In this document: positions 9,161 to 19,280 of the stretch, in pieces
Numbering within the stretch: the stretch's first letter is position 1
Layout of the letters: every line of letters starts with the position of its first letter
Source of the DNA: Emiliania huxleyi CCMP1516
Taxonomy: Eukaryota > Haptophyta > Isochrysidales > Noelaerhabdaceae
Assembly (NCBI RefSeq): GCF_000372725.1
Contig: NW_005200351.1
Location: 147,812-211,811 of the forward strand
Direction: 5' to 3'
DNA: 64,000 nt
Translations under genes and position numbers: made by a program
The notes under the pieces: model-generated
What the model saw: the letters and a program-made list of their open reading frames with translations, nothing else
Told to the model about the DNA's origin: nothing
Database searches by the model: none

Positions 9161-10559
9161 CTACGTTGGTGGCGGCGGCTTCGGCGGCGGCGAGGCGGGT
9201 GGCGGCGAAAGTGTGCACGAGATGGCTTTGCAGGAGGACGAGATCGTGCAGCTGTTCGATGCCGCGTACGCAAACATGTCAGCGCATCGAGTATTGGACG
9301 TGAGGTCCCAGTCGCTGATGTCTTGGTCGAAGGAGGCCGCGAGATTGAACATGTCTGCACACGCAAACGCGGCGGGGCGAGATGAGCTGGGACGAGGGGA
9401 GTCAAACACGATTGCAGAGGCGCGGGGAGGAACGCACCTTTGGTTCTCGTCACGCTGCTCATGTCCCAGCTGTCGATCGGCTGGTCGAAGGAGGCCGCGT
9501 CAAGGAACATGCCTGCACACGCAAACGCGGCGGGGCGAGACGAGCTGGGACGAGGGGAGTCAAACACGATTGCAAGGCGCGGGGATGGACGCACTGTCAG
9601 TTCTCGTCACGCTGCTCATGTTCCAGCTGTTGAGCGGCTGGTTGAAGGCTCTCGCACCGGCAAACATCGCTGCACACGCACACACGAGGCGGAAGCGCGG
9701 TGAGCGGAGGCCGGGGGAGGGTGCGAAGAGGGCTGCAGAGGCGCGGGGACGGACGCACTGTCGGTTCTCGTCACGCTGCTCATGTCCCAGCTGTTGATGT
9801 CCTGGTTGAAGGAGGTCGCACCGGCAAACATCGCTGCACACGCACACACGAGGCGGAAGCACGGTGAGCGGAGGCCGGGGGAGGGTGCGAAGAGGGCTGC
9901 AGAGGCGCGGGGACGGACGCACTGTCGGTTCTCGTCACGCTGCTCATGTCCCAGCTGTTGATGTCCTGGTTGAAGGAGGTCGCGTAGGTAAACATCCCTG
10001 CACACGCACACACGAGGCGGAAGCACGGTGAGATGGGGTTTGCCGAGAGAGCTTCAGAGGCCGAGGGCGCACCGCTGGTGTCCGTGACGCTGCTCATGTC
10101 CCAGGCGCCGATGTCAGGGTTGCACGTTGCCTCATCACGTTCGTTGTAGGCGAACAGCTTCGACATGTCATTGATGGCCCGCACGTTCCAGCTCGAGATC
10201 GGGCCGTATGTGACCAGCGCCGCCGCCTCGTCGCTGCACCACAGGTCGACCGCGGCCTGGAGAGATTCCCTGTCTGGAACGACGTATGGCGGGCTGGGTG
10301 GCTGTGGAGGCGAGGGCGGTGGCGGGCTCGGCGAAGGCGGGCTGGGCGGCGGCGATGAGGGTGGCGGCGGCGAGGCGGGTGGCGGCGAGGGTGGCGGCGA
10401 GGGCGGTGGCGGGCTTGGAGGGGGCGCAACCACGAATGGTTGGTACCCGAATGGAATGCTGCTCGTGGTTGCGTTCGGACAGGTGTCAAAGTCTTGGAAT
10501 CGTACGATAGTTGAATAGGGCCCAAAAAAGGAAAGGCTCTGAACACGACACCGCTTCAC
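9161..10559 (-). CDS. BspA-like/DUF285 repeat surface protein with pro-rich linker, 6 exons
   Basis: Exon 1 (10559-10073) encodes a (PPPSPP)n linker and then the start of the repeat region (WDMSSVTDTS). Four identical-length 75-bp exons follow (9997-9923, 9833-9759, 9669-9595, 9512-9438), each encoding one DUF285 unit of the type MFAGATSFNQDINSWDMSSV. A last exon (9354-9161) ends in a Pro/Ser tail. All introns are phase 1, GT-AG, 75-89 bp, and the sum is 981 nt, 326 residues. Such proteins in protists and bacteria are usually secreted or cell-surface. The inferred start lacks a convincing signal peptide, so an upstream exon may be missing. Consecutive exon-intron units are near-identical in sequence, showing recent tandem duplication. 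Confidence 0.8.
9595..9997 (-). repeat. Tandem array of exon-plus-intron units (about 164 bp)
   Basis: The 75-bp exon and its following 89-bp intron recur as a block; exons 2, 3 and 4 and their introns are almost identical, including intron positions. The repeat unit is therefore genomic and not just the protein motif. Confidence 0.85.
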
Positions 10560-10634
10560 CCGACTTGGTCGAGGAGCGGCGGCTGATGACGAACGTCACG
10601 CGGCGAGTCACGCACGCCGCCTGCCTGCCGAAAC

Positions 10635-11090
10635 ATGCAGGCCACGCGGCCGCGCCTCTTCTGCGTAGACGCGTTCGCCTTCACTGACGCGTCCACCAAC
10701 GGCAACGCCCGTACTCCGCGTCCTTTCGACAAGGTTCACTTCCGTGACCGTGTGTGGAACGTCATGCTGGACGTGCTTCTCAATCTGATCGAGCGGGCGT
10801 CTCGACTTCCCCTGGGCTTAAACTCGAGGCACCTGTGGCAGACCCTAGATGACGCGTGCCCTGCGACGGACGCCGGCGGCGGCCCGCGCTGCCGAGTGCT
10901 CTCACCATACTACCGCCAGGATTTCAACGTGAGTGTGGAAGCCGCGGCGAGCACGCGTACCACCTACTGTGATCACGTTGGTGACGACTTTGAGATTGGA
11001 GACAGCAGGCGGGCGGAGTGTGGGGAGCTCGTTGCCTCGCGGGCGACGGGGCGAGGGGTGTCGCGGCTTTCACAGTTTCACACGGCGTGA
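10635..11090 (+). CDS. Hypothetical; N-terminus faintly PhzF-like, probably fragment
   Basis: 151 codons. The first 25 residues (RLFCVDAFAFTDASTNGNA) resemble the conserved VDAF...GN start of PhzF/epimerase-fold proteins, but the following sequence does not continue that family. It could be the first exon of a gene whose remainder is spliced or lost, or a chance match. It lies head-to-head with the DUF285 gene at about 75 bp. Confidence 0.2.
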   Translation: MQATRPRLFCVDAFAFTDASTNGNARTPRPFDKVHFRDRVWNVMLDVLLNLIERASRLPLGLNSRHLWQTLDDACPATDAGGGPRCRVLSPYYRQDFNVSVEAAASTRTTYCDHVGDDFEIGDSRRAECGELVASRATGRGVSRLSQFHTA

Positions 11091-11382
11091 CGGAAGTCGT
11101 ATACCTAATACCTATATATCGGCTGCGTGCGTGTGCATAAAGCCGTACGCCGGGGTGCGCGGGCGGCCACCCCCAAGCCCCATCCCTCACCTAGGAGTCG
11201 CGATGTGTGTTGCGTAGCGTTTGCCGCTTTGTGCACTGAAAAGCTACACCCCTCTCGCTCCGTTTTAGGCGCTAAGGAGCCGTACTGTACACCCCCCTCG
11301 TCTTGCTTTCTAGAGATCTGCGACCACGGGAGATCGGTGCAGGAGAGCACCGCAACAACTCCCTGACTCGGCGCGCAATCTT
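11091..11382. other. Intergenic stretch
   Basis: No gene seen. It lies between the weak 10.6-kb reading frame and the 3' end of the long ankyrin gene and probably includes that gene's 3'-UTR. Confidence 0.4.
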
Positions 11383-14300
11383 TCACACCGCCGCAAGCTC
11401 CTCGCTCGCATAGGCTCGGATACCTCGCGCAATCATGGCGGATCGCAGGCCCGCATGTATCTGTTCTCGAAAGGGAGGCGCCTCTAGATTGCAGTCGCCC
11501 GGATACAACACCTTGATTGCCGGCAGCGCTCCTGCATTCAGAGCCGCCGCAAGCGTGGCCCAGCCGGCAGACGTGATGCTTTGGCAATCGTCCTGTGGCA
11601 GGGACAAATTCTCGAGCGTGCTCAATGTGCCGTCCATGCCGCTGCGAGCCAAAGCGGCGATACCCGCGTCGCCGACGTTGCAGTAGTTGAGTATCAGGTC
11701 CTTGAGTTGCGGCAAGGCGCCTGCAGCCAGAGCGTCAACCAGCGCGATCATGCCCTCGTCGTCGATGAAGCCGCCGGATAGGTCGAGGACCTCGAGTGCG
11801 GGCAGGGCGGCAAGATTCTGCTGAAGAGCCCCCATGAAGTACACTGCCTCCTGGCGGTTGAGCTCCGACCGAAGCTCTCGCAGCTGGGGCAGCGCAGACC
11901 TTGCCAGAGCGGCAAGGAGGCGCTCGCTGGCAGCGTCTGCCTCTTTCCGGTGCCTTCTCTCCTCCTCCCCCCTACGATCAACAACCGTCTGCGGCAAGTT
12001 GCATGTCTTCCCGCGACAACACCCGTCGTATGCGATCGCACCCCTCGCAATCTGTGGTTCATTCCATCCCAAAGGATGGATGTACCCGGACATTTTCTGC
12101 AGCCGACTGAAGCAGCCGGAGGAGACGAGGTGAGTCAGCACACTCGCGATCCTCACATCGAAGTTGACGTAGCGCAAGCAGAAGCGCAAGTCGAGCTCGT
12201 GGATCTGCGCCAACTCTGCCCGCGAAAGGCTCCGCTTTTCTGTCTCGCCTGGAGGAGCCACGTGCATCTGCTGACCAAGATCCCCCGCTTCCGTGTACCG
12301 GCGCAGCGCTTGTGCTGCCGCGGGAATGGCAGCGCGGATGCCGCGGCATGTGGAGGCGAGGGCCGTTGCAGCGGCTGGCCCGCTTGGGTCTGGAGCGAGG
12401 GGGTCGTCGAGGCTCGTGACAATGCGGTGCAGAAGGTCGTTGGGGATCGCGCTAAGCGAGTGCGGCTCGGGGGGCGCGGGGAGCGCGGGCGCGAGCGTGG
12501 TGGCGTCGGAGACCGCCATGCGCTTCGACGGCGGCTCGTCCTCGTCCGAGTACGAGTAAGACTCGAGGGTCGTATAAGTTGTGGTGGTCGTGAACGTGAA
12601 GGTGGCGCCGCAAACGTGGTGGCAGTGGTGGTGGTGATGGCAATCGGGGCCGTCAGCGTCGTCAACAGCGCTTGGCGGGCAGCTGCGGCAAGCGGCGCCG
12701 GCCTCCATGAGAGCTCGAAAGCACTCAGTCTGGCCCGTCAGAGCGGCGAAATAGAGCGGCGTGAACCCGTCGGCTGCAGCGAGCGTACTGCGCTCGGCAC
12801 GCTGCCTCTGGAAACCGGCGGTAAGGAAGAGCATCTCGATTCGATCGCCCTGCGTCAGCGCCTGCCGCACCTCCTCAACCAGCGCCTGCACCCCGATGAG
12901 CGAGAAATCGGGGGAAGCGTTGGTGCTGAGAAGCGCGCGCACGCAATCGTCGTAGCCGTATGCGATCGCCGGAAAGAGCAGCGTTGCTCCACTAAAGCCA
13001 TCGTCGGCACCCGACGCTCGAAGCGCACGGATGGAGTCGGCGTGGCCGTGCCTAGTCGCAAGCACCAACAGCGACCTGCCATATGACGCAGCCGCGCCCT
13101 CCACGCAGAGCACTCGAATACAGCCCGAGTGGCCGTGACGCGCAGCAAGCACCAGAGGCGTCGAGCCTGACTCATCGGCCAGATCAACTGCAGCACCGAC
13201 CGCACACAGCGCCTCGACGCAGCGGTCGTGACCGTGTCGCGCCGCTGCCGCGAGCGGGCGGAAGCGGTTGCAGTCGGCTCCCGCGTCGAGGAGCACTCGG
13301 ACACAAGCCGCATGCCCTTCCTCCGATGCCAGCCGCAAGGCGCTCGCGTGCTCCCATGCAACGGCCGGCCGCAAGCTCGCGTGCTCGCGGCAAGCCTCCA
13401 AATTCGCAGCAGTAAGGATGCGCAGAGAGGCGACTCGGCCATAAGCTGCGGCGTGCTCGAGGGGTCCGAGCCTCTCCGCCCAGTGCTGCGATCGCGTCAG
13501 CCAGTCGTGCAGCTTGCTGAACGTGCTGACGAAGTTGGGCAACAAGTGCAAGATCCGCTCGTACCCGTCTCCGCGCAACTCTTTCTCGAGCACCTCCACG
13601 GCGTTCTCACCGCGGTTGGTTCTGGTGGCTCCGAACTCCGAGAGGAGCTTGACGACATTCAACTGCAGCGTAACGACGCCACCGATGAGGGGCGGCAGCG
13701 AGTGGGGAACTCTGTGCCAACTGGCTGACAACGTAGGGTCCGCTCCGTTCTTGAGCAGCACCTCGATGCACGCTATGTGGCCGCGTCTGGCCGCCTCTGC
13801 CAGCGGCGTGCATCCGTCCACGCACTGGTTCACGTCGCCGCCGGCGTCGCAGAGGGACTGCAGAGTGGCCACATCGCCTCGTGTGGCGGCGTAGAGCAAC
13901 GGCAGGTACTGAAGCGTGACGTGGATGACGGCCTGGTCTGGGATCGGCGGAAGGTCGTGGAGGCCGATTTCTCTTATCTCGACGCCTCGGTAAAAGAAAC
14001 GCGCCATCGAGCGCTCCGGGATGCCCTCCGCTTCGCAGAACGCCTCAAAAAGGTGCGAGTCAAAGTTGTGGGCAGGATCGATCGCGTCGAAGAATACGAC
14101 GCGCCCGCCGCAAGGGATAGTCGCTATGAGCGCGACTCTGGTCCGGAAGTGCGGCTCTGCGTTGAGAGCGAATCGCAGAGCCGACATCGCACTTGTGTGT
14201 CCCCGTGCCGCAGCCAGCTCCATCAGTCGCCGCGCCTCTGCGTAGTCCTGCGGCCCGCCGAAGCCCGCCGTGTGGAGGCAACCAAGGGCGTGCTGTGACT

Positions 14301-14814
14301 CGGCGTGCCCCTGCGCCGCAGCTGCGCCATACCACCTCCGCGCCTCCGCAAGGTCCCGCGGCACGCCCCAGGCGAGAAGGTTGCCCAGGTGGTACTGCGC
14401 GTCTGCGTCCTCCTCCGAGGTGGCGAGCCAGCGCAGCTGCGCGTCCTCGGTCGACAGTGGCGGCGCTCGGCCGAGCACCTCGACACTGATTGTGATGCCG
14501 CTCTCATTCCCGTCAAAAAGGACGCTGACATACTCGCTCCTCGTGTGTTCCCAATCAGTCCCCTCCTGCACCACGCCGCGCATGCCGTGCAAATGCATAT
14601 TTCCATCGCCGCTGCCAAAACTATCGCCGTGGTAGTACAGCACATCTCCGACGGACAGCTCGCTTTTGGAGAGCGGCTCCTCCAGCCACGGCGAGCGCCT
14701 CGGGGGACGGACGCTCACGTAGACTGGCGGTGACTCCGGCGGTGGTGGCGGCGCTACCAGCGGCGACGCCTCCACCTCTGATTGCTGCGGCCCAACCAGG
14801 TTGGGCGGCTCCAT
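11383..14814 (-). CDS. Sel1/ankyrin/F-box-like/LRR multidomain protein, 1143 residues
   Basis: A single uninterrupted 1143-codon frame. Order of parts: low-complexity Pro-rich start (1-60); a segment with Gly/His-rich GDSFGSGDGNMHLHG (60-125); two Sel1 repeats (about 135-215, AQYHLGNLL then ESQHALGCLHTAG); ankyrin repeats in two blocks (about 300-360 and 450-720, e.g. TPLVLAARHGHSGCIRVL); a His/Thr-rich linker (HHHHHCHH then TTTTTYTT); an F-box-like helix bundle (SLSAIPNDLLHRIVTSL ... CRGIRAAI); and C-terminal leucine-rich repeats (LEVLDLSGGFIDDEGMIALV). An F-box plus interaction repeats suggests an SCF substrate adaptor, which is an inference. No intron was detected. A damaged copy of a segment of its C-terminal half lies beside the assembly gap. 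Confidence 0.85.
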   Translation of the reverse strand: MEPPNLVGPQQSEVEASPLVAPPPPPESPPVYVSVRPPRRSPWLEEPLSKSELSVGDVLYYHGDSFGSGDGNMHLHGMRGVVQEGTDWEHTRSEYVSVLFDGNESGITISVEVLGRAPPLSTEDAQLRWLATSEEDADAQYHLGNLLAWGVPRDLAEARRWYGAAAAQGHAESQHALGCLHTAGFGGPQDYAEARRLMELAAARGHTSAMSALRFALNAEPHFRTRVALIATIPCGGRVVFFDAIDPAHNFDSHLFEAFCEAEGIPERSMARFFYRGVEIREIGLHDLPPIPDQAVIHVTLQYLPLLYAATRGDVATLQSLCDAGGDVNQCVDGCTPLAEAARRGHIACIEVLLKNGADPTLSASWHRVPHSLPPLIGGVVTLQLNVVKLLSEFGATRTNRGENAVEVLEKELRGDGYERILHLLPNFVSTFSKLHDWLTRSQHWAERLGPLEHAAAYGRVASLRILTAANLEACREHASLRPAVAWEHASALRLASEEGHAACVRVLLDAGADCNRFRPLAAAARHGHDRCVEALCAVGAAVDLADESGSTPLVLAARHGHSGCIRVLCVEGAAASYGRSLLVLATRHGHADSIRALRASGADDGFSGATLLFPAIAYGYDDCVRALLSTNASPDFSLIGVQALVEEVRQALTQGDRIEMLFLTAGFQRQRAERSTLAAADGFTPLYFAALTGQTECFRALMEAGAACRSCPPSAVDDADGPDCHHHHHCHHVCGATFTFTTTTTYTTLESYSYSDEDEPPSKRMAVSDATTLAPALPAPPEPHSLSAIPNDLLHRIVTSLDDPLAPDPSGPAAATALASTCRGIRAAIPAAAQALRRYTEAGDLGQQMHVAPPGETEKRSLSRAELAQIHELDLRFCLRYVNFDVRIASVLTHLVSSGCFSRLQKMSGYIHPLGWNEPQIARGAIAYDGCCRGKTCNLPQTVVDRRGEEERRHRKEADAASERLLAALARSALPQLRELRSELNRQEAVYFMGALQQNLAALPALEVLDLSGGFIDDEGMIALVDALAAGALPQLKDLILNYCNVGDAGIAALARSGMDGTLSTLENLSLPQDDCQSITSAGWATLAAALNAGALPAIKVLYPGDCNLEAPPFREQIHAGLRSAMIARGIRAYASEELAAV

Positions 14815-14841
14815 CGTGAATCGTCAGTAAAAGAAAAGAAT

Positions 14842-15240
14842 TCACAAGAGCCAAGCCTCTCTCACAGCACACTGGCACGACAAGGGCGCAGACTGGCGCG
14901 GACTGGCACACACACAGGCAAAGAAAAGAAACAAAAAGCGAGCCCCAAAGCGGAGTTGGGAGTCCATGTGAGTCCATGTGTGGTGGCGGCGTGCCGTCCT
15001 CCCATCCCTCCCTTGGGCTGTCTGTTTTCTTTCTTTCTTTTTTTTGGGAGTCCATCGAGCACCGCGCTGCGAGCCTGTCGTGTCCCTTGTCAGGAGAGCA
15101 GGAGAACCCCCTGTGCCCCTGATCGTCCTTCCAAAATCCTGCTCGTGCAGGTGGGGGACGCCTGTCCTCCTCTCCCAAGTCCCATCCCTTGTTCGGGTTT
15201 TCTCATTTCTGTTTACTGGCGGCGCGCGCGCCACCCACTG
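14842..15240. repeat. Upstream region made of dispersed repeats
   Basis: 14850-14920 matches, in reverse complement, 40058-40130, and also 56585-56640 (CTCACAGCACACTGGCACG). 15074-15211 is related to the retroposon-like insert at 6261-6390, sharing TCCAAAATCCTGCTCGTGCAG. A separate TCTGTTTTCTTTCTTTC tract lies at 15022-15038. The minus strand directly ahead of the 14814 start carries GAATTCTTTTCTTTT, a motif seen at other starts. Confidence 0.7.
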
Positions 15241-15348
15241 CGGCACTGGCACTAACATGGATCATGTGGTACACCAGTCAAAAAGAAACCACACATCGGC
15301 CATCCCTCCACCCTGCTTTGTGGAGTGATTACTGATTTTTTCTCGTCT

Positions 15349-16865
15349 CTATTTGCCTGTCTCTTTCTTTAGACCCGAGGCGGCGTCGACGCGCACCATC
15401 CGCTCCCCATCTCGCTCTCCCTCGTGTGCTGCACGGCGCCGTCGGGAAACTCCGCGCGCACCAGCCGCTCCGCACCTCGCTCGCCCTCGAAGTGCTGCAC
15501 GGAGCCGTCGGGAAACTCCGCGCGCACCAGCCGCTCCGCACCTTGCTCGCCCTCGTAGTACTGCACGATGCCGTCGGGAAACTCCGCGCGCACGACCCGC
15601 TCCCCATCTCGCTCGCCCTCGTAGTGCTGCACCTCGCCGTCGGCAAACTCCCCGCGCACCACCCGCTCCGCACCGCGCTCGCCCTCGAAGTGCTTCACCT
15701 GGCCGTCGGCGAACTCCAGGCGCACCCTCCGCTCCGCACCATTCTCGCCCTCGTAGTACGCAGTGCCGTCGGCATACTCCTCGCGTACCAGCCGCTCCGC
15801 ACCTTGCTCGCCCTCGTAGTACTGCACGATGCCGTCGGGAAACTCCGCGCGCACGACCCGCTCCCCATCTCGCTCGCCCTCGTAGTACTGCACCTCGCCG
15901 CTGGCAAACTCCACGCGCACCAGCCGCTCCGCGCCTCGCTCGCCCTCGTAGAAGTGAACCTCGCCGTTGGCAATCTCCGCGCTGGCATACTCCTCGCGTA
16001 CCACCCGCTCTGCGCCTTGCTCGCCCTCGAAGTACAGCACGGCGCCATCGGCACGCACACCGCGCACCGTCCGCTCCGCACCTCGCTCGCCCTCGAAGTG
16101 CTGCACCTTGCCGTCGGCCAAGTCCGCACGCACCAGCCGCTCCGCTCCTCGCTCTCCCTCGTAGTACTGCATGCTGCCTTCGGCAAGCACCACGCGCACC
16201 AGCCGCACCGCACCTCGCTCGCCCTCGTAGTAGCACTGCCCCTGCACAGTGCCGTCGGGCGACTCCTTCCGCACCAGCCGCTCCGCGCCTCGCTCACCCT
16301 CGTAGTGATGCACCACGCCGTCGGCAAACTCCAAGCGCACCAGCCGCTCCGCACCTCGCCCGCCCTCGAAGTGCCGCACCAGGCCGCTCCTCAAGAAACG
16401 CAACCGCAGATCAGCGCCCCGCTCGTTGCCGCGTCGCAGCGCCCACGTCTCGGCGCGTTGCTCGCCAGCGCCTTCTACCGTTGCCGAGAGGCAGAGCGCC
16501 GGGCTCACCCTCGCAAGCCACGGGAAGTGGTCGGCGGTGGCGCGGCGGTCGGCGGCGTAGGCGCGAAGGGTGGCCTCGCAAAGCGTCGGCCGTATGATGG
16601 ACGACCCGACGAACGACCCGGCAATCAAGCGCTCGATGAGCAGCAGCCGCATCGCCACGGCGAAGAGAGGGTCCTTGAAGCGCGCCAGGCCGCTGCGCAG
16701 GGCGAGGAGGCCGAGGCGCGGCGACGCGAGGCTGAAGGCGGCGCAGTCGGAGAAGTCGTCGACGCCCTCGAGGATGCGGAGGTGCAGCTCCGGCGGCAGC
16801 TCGGCAAGCCAGTCCGTGGGTGGGGCGTCGTCGTCGTCTGTGCGTGCGCCAGGCAGAGACTCCAT
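15349..16865 (-). CDS. F-box / MORN-like 22-residue repeat protein, frameshifted near its end
   Basis: The start at 16865 has a good CACCATGG context. Residues about 10-60 form an F-box-like motif (WLAELPPELHLRILEGV). From about 150 on there are some fifteen repeats of 22-23 residues, consensus YEGERGAERLVRAEFADGxV, related to MORN repeats, which often bind membranes or act as scaffolds. The frame runs to a stop at 15369. However, just after the codons for VQH (15426-15431) one base is missing relative to the repeat consensus. The other frame continues the repeat (EGERDGER) to a stop at 15349, a little basic tail ending KKETGK. It is either a real one-base deletion or an assembly error. No intron was seen. 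Confidence 0.75.
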
Positions 16866-16970
16866 GGTGAGTCGGCGGCAAACGCCGTCTGCAAAAGGAC
16901 AAGAATTCACTCGGTGAGGTTGATCACCTCACTCCAAGGAGACTTTGTATTGGCACTAACTAACACGGAT

Positions 16971-16974
<4 letters not shown>

Positions 16975-17058
<84 letters not shown>

Positions 17059-17091
17059 AGAGAGAGAGAGAGGGGGGGGGGAGGGAGAGAG

Positions 17092-17155
<64 letters not shown>

Positions 17156-17162
17156 GGAGAGA
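16975..17162. repeat. (GA)n microsatellite
   Basis: Almost pure GA dinucleotide run with interruptions GGGAGGGAGAG and two poly-G patches. It lies upstream of the MORN-like gene. Confidence 0.95.
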
Positions 17163-17342
17163 GAAAAAAAGAGAGATGGCACGACCCTGTCTGCACGTCT
17201 CTCGCGCGCGTGAACAGGGCACGTACTTTAAACTCCGGTGAAGTTCTGTTTTCCCACAACCTTTAAATGCCCGGGCCAAAAACGTGGAAAACCCCCCAAA
17301 ATTGAAGTCGACCGCCCAAAGCTGTTCCCCCCCCCCCCCCCC

Positions 17343-17442
17343 NNNNNNNNNNNNNNNNNNNNNNNNNNNNNNNNNNNNNNNNNNNNNNNNNNNNNNNNNN
17401 NNNNNNNNNNNNNNNNNNNNNNNNNNNNNNNNNNNNNNNNNN
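17343..17442. other. Assembly gap, exactly 100 N
   Basis: 100 unknown bases preceded by a C homopolymer (17328-17342). A round number suggests a placeholder of unknown true length. Confidence 1.
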
Positions 17443-17580
17443 TGCTTGCGCTACCGTCAAATTCGACGGGAGGATAGAGAGTGTGCTGACTCACCTAGTA
17501 TCCTCCGGCTGCATCAGTGGTGTGCAGAAAATGCCCGGGACAATACTCTTTTGGGATGAAATGAACCATTGATTGGGAGG
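17443..17580 (-). pseudogene. Fragment copy of the 11.4-kb ankyrin/LRR gene
   Basis: The reverse complement encodes a stretch matching the region of the long gene around 12040-12150: SVLTHLVSSGC followed by a degenerate QKMPG, then a frame break. No flanking domains survive. It sits right after the gap, so either a truncated duplicate or a collapsed paralogue extends into the missing sequence. Confidence 0.65.
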
Positions 17581-18340
17581 CCCCCGCTCGGATACGTCGG
17601 GCGCCGTCAAGGGAAGATATGCAGGGGCCCCCAGCCCCAAATTGATCGTAGAGGTAGAGAGGAGTGAAGGCTCCGGAAAAAGTTCTGTCGCTGCCAGCGA
17701 AAGGGAAAGGAAGGGTCTGGAAGGTCCCCCCCCCCCCACCCCCCGCACCGCCCCGGCCATGCCAGGAGCAAAGCCCTTACCCCTCGCTGCCTCCTGCAGG
17801 TGAGGAAGACACAACTCGAATCGATGGGCTTGCCCCATCCCGGGAGTGGTTCGACCCCACACAATCCGAGAGAGAGATTTTTAGCAATACCAAACAACTC
17901 TACTCGAGTTCTGGACATCCTTTGGCCGCGTTGGGTAGCGAGGATTGGTGTGACGCGATCCACGCAGGCGTGTTTTCTGGGTGGCGGCCGACCGTCAGTG
18001 CACGGAGTTGCCCCTTCTCCGACTGCCCCGGCTAGTTCCCGAGGTCGTCGGGTGTGACCCCTGCGTCCCCCGCTACTCGAGTAACACTCGCACATCGGGC
18101 CTCGCGCCTTTGTTTGTTCAAATCCGAGCGAGACGGTGATAGATGCCGGCTCGTGATGTCACGGAGAGGACCCGAGAGTGTCCCCGGTGGCCCCCATCCG
18201 AGGTGATTGAGAGGGCATTCCGGAGGTCATCGTCGGCGCCACCGACCGTGATATGTCGCGTCCTGCAGCCCTGATGCACCAAACACATGCATGCAGTCGT
18301 AATATGCCGGCCTTCTCTCCCACAGTTTTGAGCAATAGCC
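17581..18340. other. Unassigned stretch
   Basis: C and G homopolymers (17727-17737) and no coherent reading frame. A CTCCCACAG at 18326-18334 could be a 3' splice site for the coiled-coil reading frame that follows. Confidence 0.4.
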
Positions 18341-19125
18341 GCAAAGAACGCTTTTGAGGAGCGGGCTAAACTCGAGCGTGAGCGGATTGAGCGAGAGAAG
18401 CAAGACGACCTCGCACACGCTTCAGAGAAAATTTGGGTGCAAGATTCTGAGACTGGTGATTGGGGCCTCTCCACCCGTGGCAGCATTGCCAACTTTCGCA
18501 ACCGCCGTGTAAACTTCTCTTGCGCGTATCAAGCTTACACGGGGAGAGAGAGTACGTACGCACGTACACGGGCGATGCTGCTGAGGCCGATGCATACCTG
18601 CGCGACCCGGGTTCAGAGGCGTCACAGGCGTGGCTCGAGGCGCAGCTTGCTCCAGGCGGTGGAGGTCCGACACCGCCTGGCTCGCCCGCCTACGGGGATA
18701 ACTTCTGCCCTTCCCCGGACTCGCCAGTGAGGCGGCCACGCGAGGAGGCGCCTGACGACAGCGACGCATATGAGCTCGACCAGGAGCGCGCGCTGGAGTT
18801 GCAGGGGCGCATCTCCTTATTTTATGGCCGGCCTTGGGACGAGGTGCCGAGAGGCGCGACGGTGCCAGTGACTTGCGAGTGGACCATCGAATACTTCCGC
18901 CGACAGCAGCAAATGCAACGCCCGCTCTCGCCCGCACCGGTAGCCACGGACTTTGACATTGAGGACGAGTTCCTGCAGGAGCGTGCGCGGTGGTTCCGCG
19001 ACCACGGCGGCGGCGAGCTGAAGGGATTGACGCGGCTTGAGCAGAACGAGGCATTCCCGCGTTTGAAGGACCGCCTCTTTAGCCTTCGCCGCGACCGCGC
19101 GAAGGAAAATGTGACTGCAGCTTGA
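18341..19125 (+). CDS. Hypothetical coiled-coil protein, at least two exons
   Basis: Two coding-like segments in different frames. 18344-18508 encodes a charged helix (EERAKLERERIEREKQDDL) followed by WVQDSETGDWGLSTRG and ends at a possible GT donor (CGCCGTGTAAAC). About 18575-19125 encodes an acidic, Pro-containing region (GDAAEADAYLRDPGSEA), then helical QERARWFRD and LKDRLFSLRRDRAKENV before a stop. The exact junction is not resolved; candidate introns are shorter than usual, so a frameshift is also possible. No known family. Confidence 0.4.
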
Positions 19126-19280
19126 CACCCAAGTGTTGAGCACCGGTGACTGTGGGAATGGGGAAGCAGAGTTCAGATCAGTCGAGGGAGTGTGATCTCC
19201 CTCATCCTCAACGGGCGTCCAATCGCAATCGGATTTACTACGGCGGTGGTCCAATGGTAATCCGCATATTACGGAGGGCG

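Noticed and set aside
11950-13086. 378-codon plus frame opposite the Sel1/ankyrin gene
   Set aside because: Shadow of the minus-strand gene; no recognisable protein pattern.
15353-17213. Long plus-strand frames opposite the MORN-like gene, including one running into the GA repeat
   Set aside because: Periodic only because the minus-strand gene is; the tail is translated microsatellite.
17343-17442. Frames spanning the N run
   Set aside because: Only an artefact of translating unknown bases.
17820-17880. GGTTCGACCCC looked like a tRNA T-loop
   Set aside because: No acceptor stem, D-arm or anticodon arm can be folded around it.
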